From Dactylis glomerata (Eukaryota; Streptophyta; Magnoliopsida; Poales; Poaceae): 64,000 bases of DNA. The notes under the pieces are model-generated. The model made no database searches and was not told the origin of the DNA. It was given only the letters and a program-made list of their open reading frames with translations. The first letter of the stretch is position 1; the number at the start of each line of letters is the position of its first letter. A program made the position numbers and the translations under genes. The stretch covers positions 17,055,952 to 17,119,951 of the forward strand of contig QXEO01000247.1 in NCBI GenBank assembly GCA_007115705.1. The letters run 5' to 3'. Shown one piece after another: positions 10,625 through 24,124 of this stretch.

Positions 10625-13600
10625 GACCACACTAGCCCCCCGAAATAATGTTGTCCAGAGAAATCTAGGGGGGTAGACCGCGCGTGGGCAGCGGGCTAGG
10701 GTTTCACCGTAGACCGTGCTTCGGGGGTCCGGAACACACCCAAATCATGCATGTGGACCTAAAATGTTTATGTATTTGTCCGGAACACACCCAAATCATG
10801 CATGTGGACCTAAAATGTGTATGTATGTGTGATGTTGGGTTGGGAGATGCAATAGCTAGGTCCCAGGTGTGACCTTCCACCTGTACCTACATTTCAGCTC
10901 GAGCTGACTTTTAGGTGGAAACTCCCGCATCGGCTAAACCAGGGGGAATCTTGTGGTAAGCATGGGGAAACCTTTGCTTCCCATGTTCCTATGCCCTAAC
11001 CAAAGTCAAAGGACCACACTAGCCCCCCAGAATAACACCGTCCAGAGAAATCCAGGGGGTAGACCGCGCGTGGGCAGCGGGCTAGGGTTTCGCCGTAGAC
11101 CGTGCTTCGGGGGTCCGGAACACACCCAAATCATGCATGTGGACCTAAAATGTGTATGTATGTGTGATGTTGGGTTGGGAGATGCAATAGCTAGGTCCAC
11201 CTATACCTACATTTTGACTCGAGCAGACTTTCAGGTGGAAACTCCCGCGTCGGCTAAACCCGGGGGGAATCTTGTGGTAAGCATGGGCAAACCTTTGCTT
11301 CACATGTTCCTATGCCCTAACCAAAGTCAAAGGACCACACTAGCCCCCCCCAGAATTACACCGTCCGGAGAAATCCAGGGGGTAGACCACGCGTGGGCAG
11401 CGGCTAGGGTTTTGCCGTAGACCGTGCTTCGGGGGTCTGGAACACACCCAAATCATGCATGTGGACCTAAAATGTGTATGTATGTGTGATGTTGGGTTGG
11501 GAGATGCAATAGCTAGGTCCCAGGTGTGACCTTCCACCTGTACCTACATTTCGGCTTGAGCTGACTTTTAGGTGGAAACTCCCGCGTCCGCTAAACCGGG
11601 GGAAATCTTGTGGTAAGCGTGGGCAAACATTTGCTTCCCATGTTCCTATGCCCTAACCAAAGTCAAAGGACCACACTAGCCCCCTGGAATAACACTGTCC
11701 GGAGACATCTAGGGGGGTAGACCGCGTGTGGGCAGCGGGCTAGGGTTTTGCCATAGACCGTGCTTCGGGGGTCCGGAACACACCCAAATCATGCATGTGG
11801 ACCTAAAATGTGTATGTATGTGTGATGTTGGGTTGGGAGATGCAATAGCTAGGTCCTAGGTGTGACCTTCCACCTGTACCTACATTTCGGCTCGAGCTGA
11901 CTTTTCGGTGGAAACTCCCGCGTCGGCTAAACCGGGGGGAATCTTGTGGTAAGCATGGGCAAAACTTTGCTTCCCATGTTCCTATGCCCTAACCAAAGTC
12001 AAAGGACCACACTAGCCCCCCGGAATAACGCCGTCCAAAGAAATCCAGGGGGTAGACCGCGTGTGGGCAGCGGGCTAGGGTTTCACCGTAGACCATGCTT
12101 TGGGGGTCTGGAACACACCCAAATCATGAATGTGGACCTAAAATGTGTATGTATGTGTGATGTTGGGTTTGGAGATCCAATAGCTAGGTCCTAGGTGTGA
12201 CCTTCCACCTGTACCTACATTTTGGCTCAAGCTGACTTTTAGGTGGAAACTCCCGCGTCGGCTAAATTGGGGGGAATCTTGTGGTAAGCATGGGCAAACC
12301 TTTGCTTCCCATGTTCCTATGCCCTATCCAAAGTCAAAGGACCACACTAGCCCCCCAGAATAACAGCGTCCGGAGAAATCTAGGGGGTAGACCGTGCGTG
12401 GTCAGCGGGCTAGGGTTTCACCGTAGACCATGCTTCGGGGGTCCGGAACACACCCAAATCATGCATGTGGACCTAAAATGTGTATGTATGTGTGATGTTG
12501 GGTTGGGAGATGCAATAGCTAGGTCCCAGGTGTGACCTTCCACCTGTACCTACATTTTGGCTCGAGCTGACTTTTAGGTGGAAACTCTCGCGTCGGCTAA
12601 ACCAGGGGGGGGGTATCTTGTGGTAAGCGTGGGCAAACCTTTGCTTCCCATGTTCGTATGCCCTAAGCAAAGTCAAAGGACCACACTAGCCCCCCGGAAT
12701 AACGCCGTCCAGAGAAATCTAGGGGGGTAGACCGCGCGTGGGCAGCGGGCTAGGGTTTCGCCGTAGACCGTGCTTCGGGGGTTCGGAACACACCCAAATC
12801 ATGCATGTGGACCTAAAATGTGTATGTATGTGTGATGTTGGGTTGGGAGATGCAATAGCTAGGTCCTAGGTGCGACCTTCCACCTGTACCTACATTTCGG
12901 CTCGAGCTGACTTTTAGGTGGAAACTCCCGCGTCGCCTAAATCAGGGGGGGAATCTTGTGGTAAGCATGGGCAAACCTTTGCTTCCCAAGTTCCTATGCC
13001 CTAACCAAAGTCAAAGTACCAAACTAGCTCCCCAGAATAACGTCGTCCGGATAAATCTAGGGGGTAGACCGCACATGGGCAGCGGGTTAGGGTTTCACCG
13101 TAGACCATGCGTCGGGGGTCCGGAACACACCCAAATCATGCATGTGGACCTAAAATGTGTATGTATGTGTGATGTTCGGTTGGGAGATTCAATAGCTAGG
13201 TCCCAGGTGTGACCTTCCACCTGTACCTACATTTCGGCTCGAGCTGACTTTTAGGTGGAAACTCCCGCGTCGGCTAAACCAGGGGGAATCTTGTGGTAAG
13301 CATGGGCAAACATTTGCTTCCCATGTTCCTATGCCCTAACCAAAGTCAAAGTACCACACTAGCCCCCCAGAATAACGCCGTCCAGATAAATCTAGGGAGG
13401 TAGACCGTGCATGGGCAGCGGGCTAGGGTTTCACCGTAGACCGTGCGTCGGGGGTCCGGAACACACCCAAATCATGCATGTGGACCTAAAATGTGTATGT
13501 ATGTGTGATGTTGGGTTTGGAGATGCAATAGCTAGGTCCTAGGTGTGACCTTCCACCTGTACCTATATTTTGACTCGAGCTGACTTTTAGGTGGAAACTC

Positions 13601-16533
13601 CCGCGTCGGCTAAACCGGGGGGGAGGGAATCTGGTGGTAAGCATGGGCAAACCTTTGCTTCCCATGTTCCTATGCCCTAACCAAAGTCAAAGGACCACAC
13701 TAGCCCCCCGGAATAACGCCGTCCGGAGAAATCTAGGGGGTAGACCGCGCGTGGTCAGCGGGCTAGGGTTTCGCCGTAGACCATGCTTCGGGGGTCCAGA
13801 ACACACCCAAATCATGCATGTGGACCTAAAATGTGTATGTATGTGTGATGTTGGGTTGGGAGATGCAATAGCTAGATCCCAGGTGTGACCTTCTACCTGT
13901 ACCTACATTTCAGCTCGAGCTGACTTTTAGGTGGAAACTCCCGCGTCGCCTAAATCGGGGGGGGGAATCTTGTGGTAAGCCTGGGCAAACCTTTGCTTCC
14001 CATGTTCCTATGCCCTAACCAAAGTCAAAGGACCACACTAGCCTCCCGAAATAACGCCGTCCGGAGAAATCTAGGGGGGTAGACCGTGCATGGGCAGCGG
14101 GCTAGGGTTTCGCCGTAGACCGTGCGTCGGGGGTCCGGAACACACCCAAATCATGCATGTGGACCTAAAATGTATATGTATATGTGATGTTGGGTTGGGA
14201 GATTCAATAGCTAGGTCGCAGGTATGACCTTCCACCTGTACCTACATTTCGGCTCGAGCTGACTTTTAGGTGGAAACTCCCGCGTCGGCTAAACCGGGGG
14301 GAATCTTGTGGTAAGCATGGGCAAACCTTTGCTTCCCATGTTCCTATGCCCTAACCAAAGTCAAAGTACCACACTAGCCCCCCAGAATAACGCCGTCCGG
14401 ATAAATCTAGGGAGGTAGACCGTGCATGGGCAGCGGGATAGGGTTTCGCCGTAGACCGTGCGTCGGGGGTCCGGAACACACCCAAATCATGCATGTGGAC
14501 CTAAAATGTGTATGTATGTGTGATGTTGGGTTGGGAGATGCAATAGCTAGGTCCTAGGTGTGACCTTCCACCTGTACCTACATTTCGACTCGAGCTGACT
14601 TTTAGGTGGAAACTCCCGCGTCGGCTAAACCGAGGGGGGGGAATCTGGTGGTAAGCATGGGCAAACCTTTGCTTCCGATGTTCCTATGCCCTAACCAAAG
14701 TCAAAGGACCACACTAGCCCCCCGGAATAACGCCGTCCGGAGAAATTTAGGGGGATAGACCGTGCGTGGGCAGCGGGCTAGGGTTTCACCGTAGACCATG
14801 CTTCGGGGGTCCGGAACACACCCAAATCATGCATGTGGACCTAAAATGTGTATGTATTTGTGATGTTGGGTTGGGAGATACAATAGCTAGGTCCCAGGTG
14901 TGACCTTCCACATGTACCTACATTTCCGCTCGAGCTGACTTTTAGGTGGAAACTCCCGCGTCGGCTAAACCGGGGGGAATCTTGTGGTAAGCATGGGCAA
15001 ACCTTTGCTTCCCATGTTCCTATGCCCTAACCAAAGTCAAAGGACCACACTAGCCCCCCGAAATAACGTCGTCCGGAGAAATCTAGGGGGGTAAACCGGG
15101 CATGGGAAGTGGGCTAGGGTTTCGCCGTAGACCGTGCTTCGGGGGTCCGGAACACACCCAAATCATGCATGTGGACCTAAAATGTGTATGTATGTGTGAT
15201 GTTGGGTTGGGAGATGCAATAGCTAGGTCCCAGGTGTGACCTTCCACCTGTACCTACATTTCGGCTCGAGCTGACTTTTAGGTGGAAACTCCCGCATCGG
15301 CTAAACCATGGGGAATCTTGTGGTAAGCATGGGCAAACCTTTGCTTCCCATGTTCATATGCCCTAACCAAAGTCAAAGGACCACACTAGCCCCCCAGAAT
15401 AACACCGTCCGGAGAAATCCAGGGGTAGACCGCGTGTGGGCAGCGGGCTAGGGTTTCGTCGTAGACCATGCTTCGGGGTCTGGAACACACCCAAATCATG
15501 CATGTGGACCTAAAATGTGTATGTATGTGTGATGTTGGGTTGGGAGATGCAATAGCTAGGTCCTAGTTATGACCTTCCACCTGTACTTACATTTTGACTC
15601 GAGCAGACTTTTAGGTGGAAACTCCCACGTCGGCTAAACCGGGGGGGGGGGAATCTTGTGGTAAGCATGGGCAAACCTTTGCTTCCCATGTTCCTATGCC
15701 CTAACCAAAGTCAAAGGACCACACTAGCACTCCGAAAATAACACCATCCAGAGAAATCTAGGGGGGTAGACCGCGCGTGGGCAGCAGGCTAGTGTTTCGC
15801 CGTAGACCGTGCTTCGGGGGTCTCCCATGTCAGCTAAACCGGGGGGGATCTTGTGGTAAGCATGGGCAAACCTTTGCTTCCCATGTTCCTATGCCCTAAC
15901 CAAAGTCAAAGTACCACACTAGCCCCTTGGAATAATGCCGCCCGGAGAAATCTAGGAGGGTAGACCGCGCATGGGCAGCGGGCTAGGGTTTCATCGTAGA
16001 CCGTGCTTCGGGGGTCCGAAACACACCCAAATCATGCATGTGGACCTAAAATGTGTATGTATGTGTGATGTTGGGTTGGGAGATGCAATAGCTAGGTCCT
16101 AGGTGTGACCTTCCACCTGTACCTGCATTTCGACTCGAGCTGACTTTTAGGTGGAAACTCCCGCGTCGGCTAAACCGGGGGGAATCTTGTGGTAAGCATG
16201 GGCAAACCTTTGCTTCCCATGTTCCTATGCCCTAACCAAAGTCAAAGGGCCACATTAGCCCCCCGGAATAACGCCGTCCGGAGAAATCTAGGGGGGGTAG
16301 ACCGCGCGTGGGCAGCGGGCTAGGGTTTTGCCATAGACCGTGCTTCGGGGGTCCAGAACACACCCAAATCATGCATGTGGACCCAAAATGTGTATGTATT
16401 TGTGATGTTGGGTTGGGAGATGCAATAGCTAGGTCCCAGGTGTGACCTTCCACATGTACCTACATTTCGGCTCGAGCTGACTTTTAGGTGGAAACTCCCG
16501 CGTCGGCTAAACCGGGGGGAATCTTGTGGTAAG
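10625..16533 (+). repeat. Satellite array, block 1 (monomer about 337 bp)
   Basis: About 18 head-to-tail copies, marked by ACCACACTAGCCCCC at 10626, 11013, 11334, 11670, 12006, 12341, 12680, 13018, 13353 and onward. Spacing is mostly 335-341 bp. The first unit is about 50 bp longer because an internal segment (CGGAACACACCCAAATCATG and following) is duplicated. The second lacks about 15 bp, and the unit starting near 15718 is only about 195 bp long. Each monomer contains a telomere-like GGCTAGGGTTT. Open frames of about 84 codons recur once per monomer but shift frame between units and are not genes. Confidence 0.95.
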
Positions 16534-18075
16534 TGATGTCTACGCACTTCTATTCTTGTAGACACTTGTTGGGCCTCCAAGTGCAGAGGTTTGTAGAACA
16601 GCAGCAAGTTTCCCTTAAGTGGATCACCCAAGGTTTATCAAACTCAGGGAGGAAGAGGTCAAAGCTATCCCTCTCAAGCAACCCTGCAATTACGATACAG
16701 AAAGTCTCTTGTGTCCCCAACACACCCAATACACTTGTCAGATGTATAGGTGCACTAGTTCGGCAAAGAAATAGTGAAATACAAGTGGTATAGATGATTA
16801 TAAGTAGCAAATGTTACTTGGAATAAAAATCGCTGCGAGCAAACAAGTAACAAAATAGCAAGTAAACGGTGTGCAATGCTTGGAAACAAGGCCTAGGGAT
16901 CATACTTTCACTAGTGGACACACTCCCAACAATATAACATGATTGAACAAGTAAACAACTTCTCTCCACTATGGTACTCTGAATTACTCTCCTATTGAAC
17001 AACACTAATCATTGCGTAGTGGCTACAGAAGCACCCCTTAAAGTTCATCAAGCACTTGACAAACACCACTCATAGAGATATCCAAATCAAAGCACAATTC
17101 AAGATAGATATTATTGCAACATAGACCAAGTACTAACACGGTGCACACACTGTCAACATTACACCATGAAAGGAGGAATAGATCACTTCAATACTATCAT
17201 AGCAATAATTATTCTCATAATCCACAAGAGATCACAATCATAGCCTAAACCAAGTACCACCATGATGCACGCACTGTCACCGTTACACCATGGCAGGAGG
17301 AATAGATTACTTTAATAATACCACTAGAGTACACATAATATCTGAATAATAACATCTACTTGTTCAACATGATACAAAGCTCACGATGACATAAAGATCA
17401 CATCATGGGAGAGAGAGGTGAACCACATAGCTACCGGTAGAGCCCTTTGCCCCGGGGATGAATACTCCCTCCTCATCATAGGAGACAGCAAGGTTGATGG
17501 AGATGGCGGTGAGGTCGATGGAGATGGCGGAGACGGCGATGGAGACCGATGGAGATGGCTCCAGGGGCACTTCCCCGTCCCGGCAGGGTGCCAGAACAGA
17601 GACTTCTATCCCCCAAAATTCGTCGGCGGCAGCGGCGGAGCTACGGAACTGTTCTGGAAATTTCGCCGACTCCCTTAGGGTTTTCCATCCTGAGGCTTCT
17701 TATAGGCGAAGGGGCGATGTCAGGAGTGGGACCAGGCACCCTCACGCGGGGCTCGCAAGGCCAGGGGCCTGGCCGCACCACCCCTATGTGTGGGGCCCTG
17801 GTGGCCCCCCTCCTACTCTCCTTCGAATCTCTGAAAGCTTCCGAGTAAAATAAGACTTTAGGAACTAGTTTCTTCCAATTCCAAGAATATTTCCTGTGTA
17901 TCACTTCTGAAACACAAAAATAGCAGAAAACAGGGAACTGGCACTGTGGCAGCTCGTTAATAGGTTAGTTCCGGAAAATGCATAAAAGTGCCACGAAGTG
18001 TAACGAACCATTAGGCAAATGGTGTAAAAACAAGCATGGAGCATCAAAAATTATAGATACGTTGGAGACGTATCA
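16534..18075 (-). repeat. LTR of family C (3' LTR on the minus strand)
   Basis: A 1542-bp copy of 21653-23194 with few differences by eye. Read on the minus strand it starts TGATACGTCTCCAACG and ends ...AGACATCA. Its first few hundred bases are clearly related to the beginning of the family B LTR, while its end is unrelated to it. Confidence 0.9.
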
Positions 18076-20663
18076 GCATCCCCAAGCTCAACTCCTGCTC
18101 ATCCTCGAGTAGGTAAGTGATAACAAAAGAATAATTTTTGAGGTGACATGCACCTACACAATCTTGATCATATATGTAAGCATTTGTGAGCTGGGATCAT
18201 AAGAACTTAAAACATGGGCATGAAAGATATAATCTTGACAATAAGAACTTAGCAACCATGTTGTAAACATGCAAATGAACACAAACAAAAGATCATGAAA
18301 ATGAAACAATGAAAGTCAAACGTGTGTTCAAATCATAAGGAAAAACATACAAATGGTTTTTAGCTTGTCCTTCAAAGAGAGCAAAACATAAATGCATAGG
18401 ACACCTTCAAGTTTAAGAGGGCGACTAGATACAAATAATTTGAGAACAAGTGAAACCATCAATATGAATCAGTCAATGAAAACTTTGGGATGATGCACAT
18501 TATACTCAGAATGACAACTATGCTCTCTTAATGGTGCATAAAGATAGAAGGTGGTGACTCAACATAAAAGTAAAAGAAAGGCCCTTCGCAGAGGGAAGCA
18601 GTGATTAAACATGTGCTAGAGCTTTTCATTTGTAAAACAGAGAGATAAAAATTGGTTTTGAGAGGTGGTTGTCTTTGTCAACGACTGGCAGTGGGGTTCT
18701 TACTATCTTCCATACAAAAATGAAGCAAGTTTTTGAGAGAGAGAGATTGGCACTTTTGTGCTCTTTTATAAAGCTTGGCACTCCTCCCCACCTTTTTTTC
18801 CTTTCTCAAACCATGGCTAACCGATTCCATCGGGTGCCCACCAACATTCACATACCATGGAGGAGTGCCTTTTTTTTCTTTCTTTTTTCCTCTTTTTTTT
18901 TGGAATAAACAATATGGAAGATAGCAAATCCGACCACTACGTCCCCATGAGCTGAAAACAGTGTCACAAAATGAGAAGTATTTTGAAGGTTTTTTGAAAG
19001 GTAGCACATGAAAATTTACTTGGAATGGCTTGCAAATACCATGCATAGGAATTTATAGTGGACACAATGGCAAACTTGGTTTTTAGGAGTTGGATGCACG
19101 AGTAGAGCTCATACTCAGTACAAAATGGGAGCTAGCAAAAGACTGGGAGCGACCAACTAAGAGAGCAATAACGGCCATAATCATGCAAAGCGACAAAGTG
19201 ACATTAAAAGAAGCATAAGATTGCATCAAAAGTCAAAAACTAAATGATCATGAAGGCTATTAGCGACTTTGTTAGAGTCTAACATATGTGAGCATGCGCC
19301 AAGTCAACCCAAATAAAGCATCAAGGAGAAAACCAAAATAATGCTTCCATACAATAAAAACAACGCACGATTTTTTCAAAGGCTCATTAAGCAAACTCAG
19401 TTATTTGAGACAAGTCATGCTACAGCAAAACCACTAAGCATACTATCAAAAAGACATCAAGCATGACATGAAAAAAAGCCTAAGCCGCAGTCTACACAAG
19501 CTCCTTCTTGTACCACTATTTTGCACAAAGCTTTTTCTCTTTTCCAACACCATTTGAAATTTTTAAATCCAACTCTTTTGAGGAAAACCAACATGGTCCA
19601 GAGGCAAAAAATACAACTTGATAAATAGATATAAGAAGATCTGAATACAAATCAAGGCAAAAACGAAAACCAAAAGCAGTAGCAGAAAAAGAAGAACACT
19701 CAGTAAAATTGTAAGAGTGAAAACTAGAGTGTTCTTGGCAAATGAAAAGCGAGTTCATCTCCTCCAGAAGAAACATGATGTGATCTAACCATTTATTGCA
19801 GCAAACAAAGCTAAACTAACTAAGAAAACTAAAAAAACTGACGCTCCAAGAGAAACACATAGTGCATGAAGCAATAAAAATATAGTGTCTTGAAAGGTGA
19901 CCTGATTTTTGCCGATGAAGAAGGGGTGCCTCGGGGGCATCCCCAAGCTTTGACGCTTGTACTTCTTGGATATTTCTTGGGGTGATGCATGGCCATCCCC
20001 AAGCTTGAGCTTTTGTCCATTCTTCAACTCATCTCATCATTCTCCAATCCCTACACTTGAAAACTTCCTTCATACAAAACTAAACACAATTCTATTAGCA
20101 ACATTAGTGTAAGCATAACATAGAATCAACCCTTTTTGCTTCAGGTTTCAACTCAAAACCACCACATATATAGTAAATACTACTGTAGCAACTTCCCCAA
20201 AAGTTCCATGATCAAAAGAACTCAAAAGAAAGCGATAAATTGGCAAACACAAATATTGGCAGAAATCTGTCAAAACTGAACAGCTGACAAAGGTCAAATT
20301 TTTGAGGGGTTTTCTGATGCTCAAATCAAAAAGTGTTCAACTAATGAAAGTTTGGATATAACCTGGGACATATGCACAAGAAATCTCTGGTCCAAAAGAT
20401 ATACAGAGAATTTTTACAAATTTTACGTTGCAGCACCGAAAACAGTTTTAGGATAGAAACATCCCCAAATCTTACCTCACTCAAATTAGAGGCTTCTCTT
20501 GGCACAAAAACAAAATAAACAAGATAAGGAGCGGTTATTACAGTAGTAATAACTTCCAAGACTCAAATAAAAGAAAAAGTACTGAAAATAAAACATTGGG
20601 TTATCTCCCAAGAGTGCTTTTCTTTAATGCCTTTGAGCTAGGCGCAATAATTTGCAAAGATGC
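18076..20663 (-). other. 3' noncoding region of family C
   Basis: About 2.6 kb with no credible gene. Read on the minus strand it runs from the end of the 282-residue ORF to the 3' LTR. The first part (about 19200-20650) closely matches 28010-29600 of family B. The part at 18550-19150 matches the 3' noncoding region of family A, including the foldback at 18777-18869. Polypurine-like CTTGGGG motifs occur several times; the one at the LTR edge (18076-18087) is probably the functional one. Confidence 0.65.
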
Positions 20664-21512
20664 TCATGTGGGCGCCATATAGAAGCTTGAGGCAAAGGCG
20701 CCATATAAAAACTTGAAGCAATAGAGAGCATCAAAAAGCAAATGTGAAAGACATTTATATCTGAACCACTTCCTATGCATAGGAATCTTGTAAGAAAATA
20801 AATCAACGAGGCACATAGTAGCAAGCATGGATAGATAAAACAAGTGCCACTTCAAGATTTGCAACATAAAGAGGGGAAACTTAATATTGTTGAGATCCAT
20901 CAAACCATGTTTCCCTCTCTCATAATAACTTTCAGTAGCATCATGAATTGAACTAACAATATAATTATCACATAAAGGATCTCTATCATGAGCCACATGT
21001 ATAAAAGAATTAATACTCACCACAGGAACAATTGTAGTAGGAGCAGATTCAGCAGAATAATTATTCTCATCACCATAATCATCATAAATAGGAGGCATAT
21101 TGTAATCATAACTAATTTTATCCTCAATAGTAGGTGAACTGAAAATATTATACTCATCATCATAGCCATCATAAACTAGAGGTTTAGTATCATCACAAGC
21201 TAAAGAACAGCTATTTCGCAAAGCATATTCTTCAAACATATCATCATAAGAAGGAACATCACATATGGGAGATAAAATATCATCAGAGCAAATTTTCTCC
21301 ACTAAAGCTGGGGAACTAAAAATATCATGCTTAATAAGACCAGCTTCCCCAAGCTTAGACTTTTCTATAGCATTAGCAACAACGGTGTTCAAAGCATTCA
21401 TACTAACAACGCTATTAGCATGCAAATTAAGCTTCAAAGGTTTTTCAATTTTTTCTTCAAACACTTCATATCTAAACTCAGGAAAAAGACTACAGAACTC
21501 TTTGTTTTCCAT
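20664..21512 (-). CDS. ORF of unknown function in family C (replaces gag)
   Basis: An intact 282-residue frame starting about 140 bp inside the 5' LTR. I do not recognise a conserved domain. The N-terminal half (about residues 1-150) is acidic and rich in Asp, Tyr and Ser, with short degenerate repeats (KHDIFSSPALVEKICSDD, EYNIFSSPTIEDKISYDY). The C-terminal half has a DATESYYERGKHG motif, then a hydrophobic helical stretch (FPLFMLQILKWHLFYLSML, ATMCLVDLF) that could be one or two membrane segments. It ends in an aromatic-rich tail. Family B carries an unrelated 687-residue gag-protease ORF in the same position, joined to the same downstream sequence. The frame is intact despite no visible function, so it may have been maintained until recently. 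Confidence 0.55.
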   Translation of the reverse strand: MENKEFCSLFPEFRYEVFEEKIEKPLKLNLHANSVVSMNALNTVVANAIEKSKLGEAGLIKHDIFSSPALVEKICSDDILSPICDVPSYDDMFEEYALRNSCSLACDDTKPLVYDGYDDEYNIFSSPTIEDKISYDYNMPPIYDDYGDENNYSAESAPTTIVPVVSINSFIHVAHDRDPLCDNYIVSSIHDATESYYERGKHGLMDLNNIKFPLFMLQILKWHLFYLSMLATMCLVDLFSYKIPMHRKWFRYKCLSHLLFDALYCFKFLYGAFASSFYMAPT

Positions 21513-21625
21513 TAAGCCTAACTAGTGAAAATGAAAACAAGAAACAAAAAGATGTAATTGCAGAATCTAAAGGAAATAACTCTGAGCACTCACACAGGAG
21601 GATGCGAGTACCTTTTACCTTACCT

Positions 21626-21642
21626 CCCCGGCAACGGCGCCA
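21626..21642 (-). promoter_or_regulatory. Primer binding site (tRNA-Asp), family C
   Basis: On the minus strand TGGCGCCGTTGCCGGGG lies about 10 bp inside the 5' LTR. It is complementary to the 3' end (including CCA) of plant tRNA-Asp, the usual primer of many grass Gypsy elements. Confidence 0.85.
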
Positions 21643-21652
21643 GAAAAGAGCT

Positions 21653-23194
21653 TCATGTCTACGCACTTCTATTCTAGTAGACACTTGTTGGGCCTCCAAG
21701 TGCAGAGGTTTGTAGAACAGCAGCAAGTTTCCCTTAAGTGGATCACCCAAGGTTTATCGAACTCAGGGAAGAAGAGGTCAAAGCTATCCCTCTCAAGCAA
21801 CCCTGCAATTACGATACAGAAAGTCTCTTGTGTCCCCAACACACCCAATACACTTGTCAGATGTATAGGTGCACTAGTTCGGCGAAGAAATAGTGAAATA
21901 CAAGTGGTATAGATGATTATAAGTAGCAAATGTAACTTGGAATAAAAATCGCTGCGAGCAAACAAGTAACAAAATAGCAAGTAAACGGTGTGCAATGCTT
22001 GGAAACAAGGCCTAGGGATCATACTTTCACTAGTGGACACACTCCCAACAATATAACATGACTGAACAAGTAAACAACTTCTCTCCACTATGGTACTCTG
22101 AATTACTCTCCTATTGAACAACACTAATCATTGCGTAGTGGCTACAGAAGCACCCCTTAAAGTTCATCAAGTACTTGACAAACACCACTCATAGAGATAT
22201 CCAAATCAAAGCACAATTCAAGATAGATATTATTGCAACATAGACCAAGTACTAACACGGTGCACACACTGTCAACATTACACCATGAAAGGAGGAATAG
22301 ATCACTTCAATACTATCATAGCAATAATTATTCTCATAATCCACAAGAGATCACAATCATAGCCTAAACCAAGTACCACCATGATGCACGCACTGTCACC
22401 GTTACACCATGGCAGGAGGAATAGATTACTTTAATAATACCACTACAGTACACATAATATCTGAATAATAACATCTACTTGTTCAACATGATACAAAGCT
22501 CACGATCACATAAAGATCACATCATGTGAGAGAGAGGTGAACCACATAGCTACCGGTAGAGCCCTTAGCCCCGGGGATGAACTACTCCCTCCTCATCATA
22601 GGAGACAGCAAGGTTGATGGAGATGGCGGTGAGGTCGATGGAGACGGCGGAGACGGCGATGGAGACCGATGGAGATGGCTCCGGGGGCACTTCCTCGTCC
22701 CGGTAGGGTGCCGGAATAGAGACTTCTGTCCCCCGAAATTCGTCGGCGGCGGCGGCGGAGCTACGGAACTGTTCTGGAAATTTCACTGACTCCCTTAGGG
22801 TTTTCCGTCCTGAGGCTTCTTATAGGCGAAGGGGCGATGTCAGGAGTGGGACCAGGCACCCTCACGCGGGGCTCGTGCAGCCAGGGGCCTGGCCGTGCCA
22901 CCCTTGTGTGTGGGGCCCTGGTGGCCCCCTCCTACTCTCCTTCGGATCTCTGGAAGCTTCCGGGTAAAATAAGACTTTAGGAACTTGTTTCGTCCAATTC
23001 CAAGAATATTTCCTGTGTATCACTTCTGAAACACAAAAATAGCAGAAAACAGGGAACTGGCACTGTGGCAGCTCGTTAATAGGTTAATTCCAGAAAATGC
23101 AAAAAAGTGCCACGAAGTGTAATGAAACATTAGGCAAATGGTGTAAAAACAAGCATGGAGCATCAAAAATTATAGATACGTTGGAGATGTATCA
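21653..23194 (-). repeat. LTR of family C (5' LTR on the minus strand)
   Basis: A 1542-bp LTR paired with 16534-18075. On the minus strand it begins TGATACATCTCCAACG. One terminal base differs between the two copies (plus strand TCATGTCT here, TGATGTCT at 16534), so this end lacks the canonical CA. Confidence 0.9.
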
Positions 23195-24124
23195 GTAAGC
23201 ATGGGCAAACCTTTGCTTCCCATGTTCCTATGCCCTAACCAAAGTCAAAGGACCACACTAGCCCCCCGGAATAACGCCGTCCGGAGAAATCTAGGGGGAT
23301 AGACCGGGCGTGGGAAGCGGGCTAGGGTTTCACCATAGACCGTGCTTTGGGGGTCCGGAACACACCCAAATCATGCATGTTGATCTAAAATGTGTATGTA
23401 TGTGTGATGCTTGGTTGGGAGATGCAATAGCTAGGTCCCAGGTGTGACCTTCCACCTGTACCTACATTTCGGCTCGAGCTGACTTTTAGGTGGAAACTCC
23501 CGTGTTGGCTAAACCAGGGGGAATCTTGTGGTAAGCATGGGCAAACCTTTGCTTCCCATGTTCCTATGCCCAAACCAAAGTCAAAGGACCACACTAGCCC
23601 CCCAGAATAACACCGTTCGGAGAAATCCAGGGGGGTAGACCGCGCGTGGGCAGCGGGCTAGGGTTTTGCCGTAGACCATGCTTCGGGGGTCCGAAACACA
23701 CCCAAATCATGCATGTGGACCTAAAATGTGTATGTATGTGTGATGTTGGGTTGGGAGATGCAATAGCTAGGTCATAGGTGTGACCTTCCACCTGTACCTA
23801 CATTTCGACTCGAGCTGACTTTTAGGTGGAAACTCCCGCGTTGGCTAAACCGGGGGGAATCTTGTGGTAAGCATGGGCAAACCTTTGCTTCCCATGTTCC
23901 TATGCCCTAACCAAAGTGAAAGGACCACACTAGCCCCCCGGAATAACTCCGTCCGGAGAAATCTAGGGGGGTAGACCGCGCATGGGCAGCAGGCTAGGGT
24001 TTTGCCGTAGACCGTGCTTCGGGGGTCCAGAACACACCCAAATCATGCATGTGGACCTAAAATGTGTATGTATGTGTGATGTTGGGTTGGGAGATGCAAT
24101 AGCTAGGTCCCAGGTGTGACCTTC
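23195..24124 (+). repeat. Satellite array, block 2
   Basis: Nearly three monomers of the same satellite, with ACCACAC marks at 23252, 23588 and 23924. It continues the phase interrupted at 16533 and is interrupted again at 24124 by the family B element. Confidence 0.95.

Larger units (their letters stand above)
16534..23194 (-). mobile_element. Complete LTR element, family C, inserted in satellite
   Basis: A 6661-bp element on the minus strand with two 1542-bp LTRs and a 5-bp target duplication GTAAG at 16529-16533 and 23195-23199. The satellite resumes in register on the other side. The 5' LTR (minus strand) is 21653-23194, followed by a tRNA-Asp primer site. The only substantial frame is a 282-residue ORF of unknown function where gag would be expected. 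No gag, protease, reverse transcriptase or integrase was found, so it must rely on proteins from elsewhere. Its LTR beginning and 3' noncoding half are closely related to family B (24125-32566), a possible protein donor. Confidence 0.9.

Noticed and set aside
10953..16200. Recurrent open frames of about 84 codons in satellite monomers (GKPLLPMFLCPNQSQ type)
   Set aside because: They recur once per repeat unit, the monomer length is not a multiple of three, and there is no promoter, domain or continuity. They are a by-product of the repeat.
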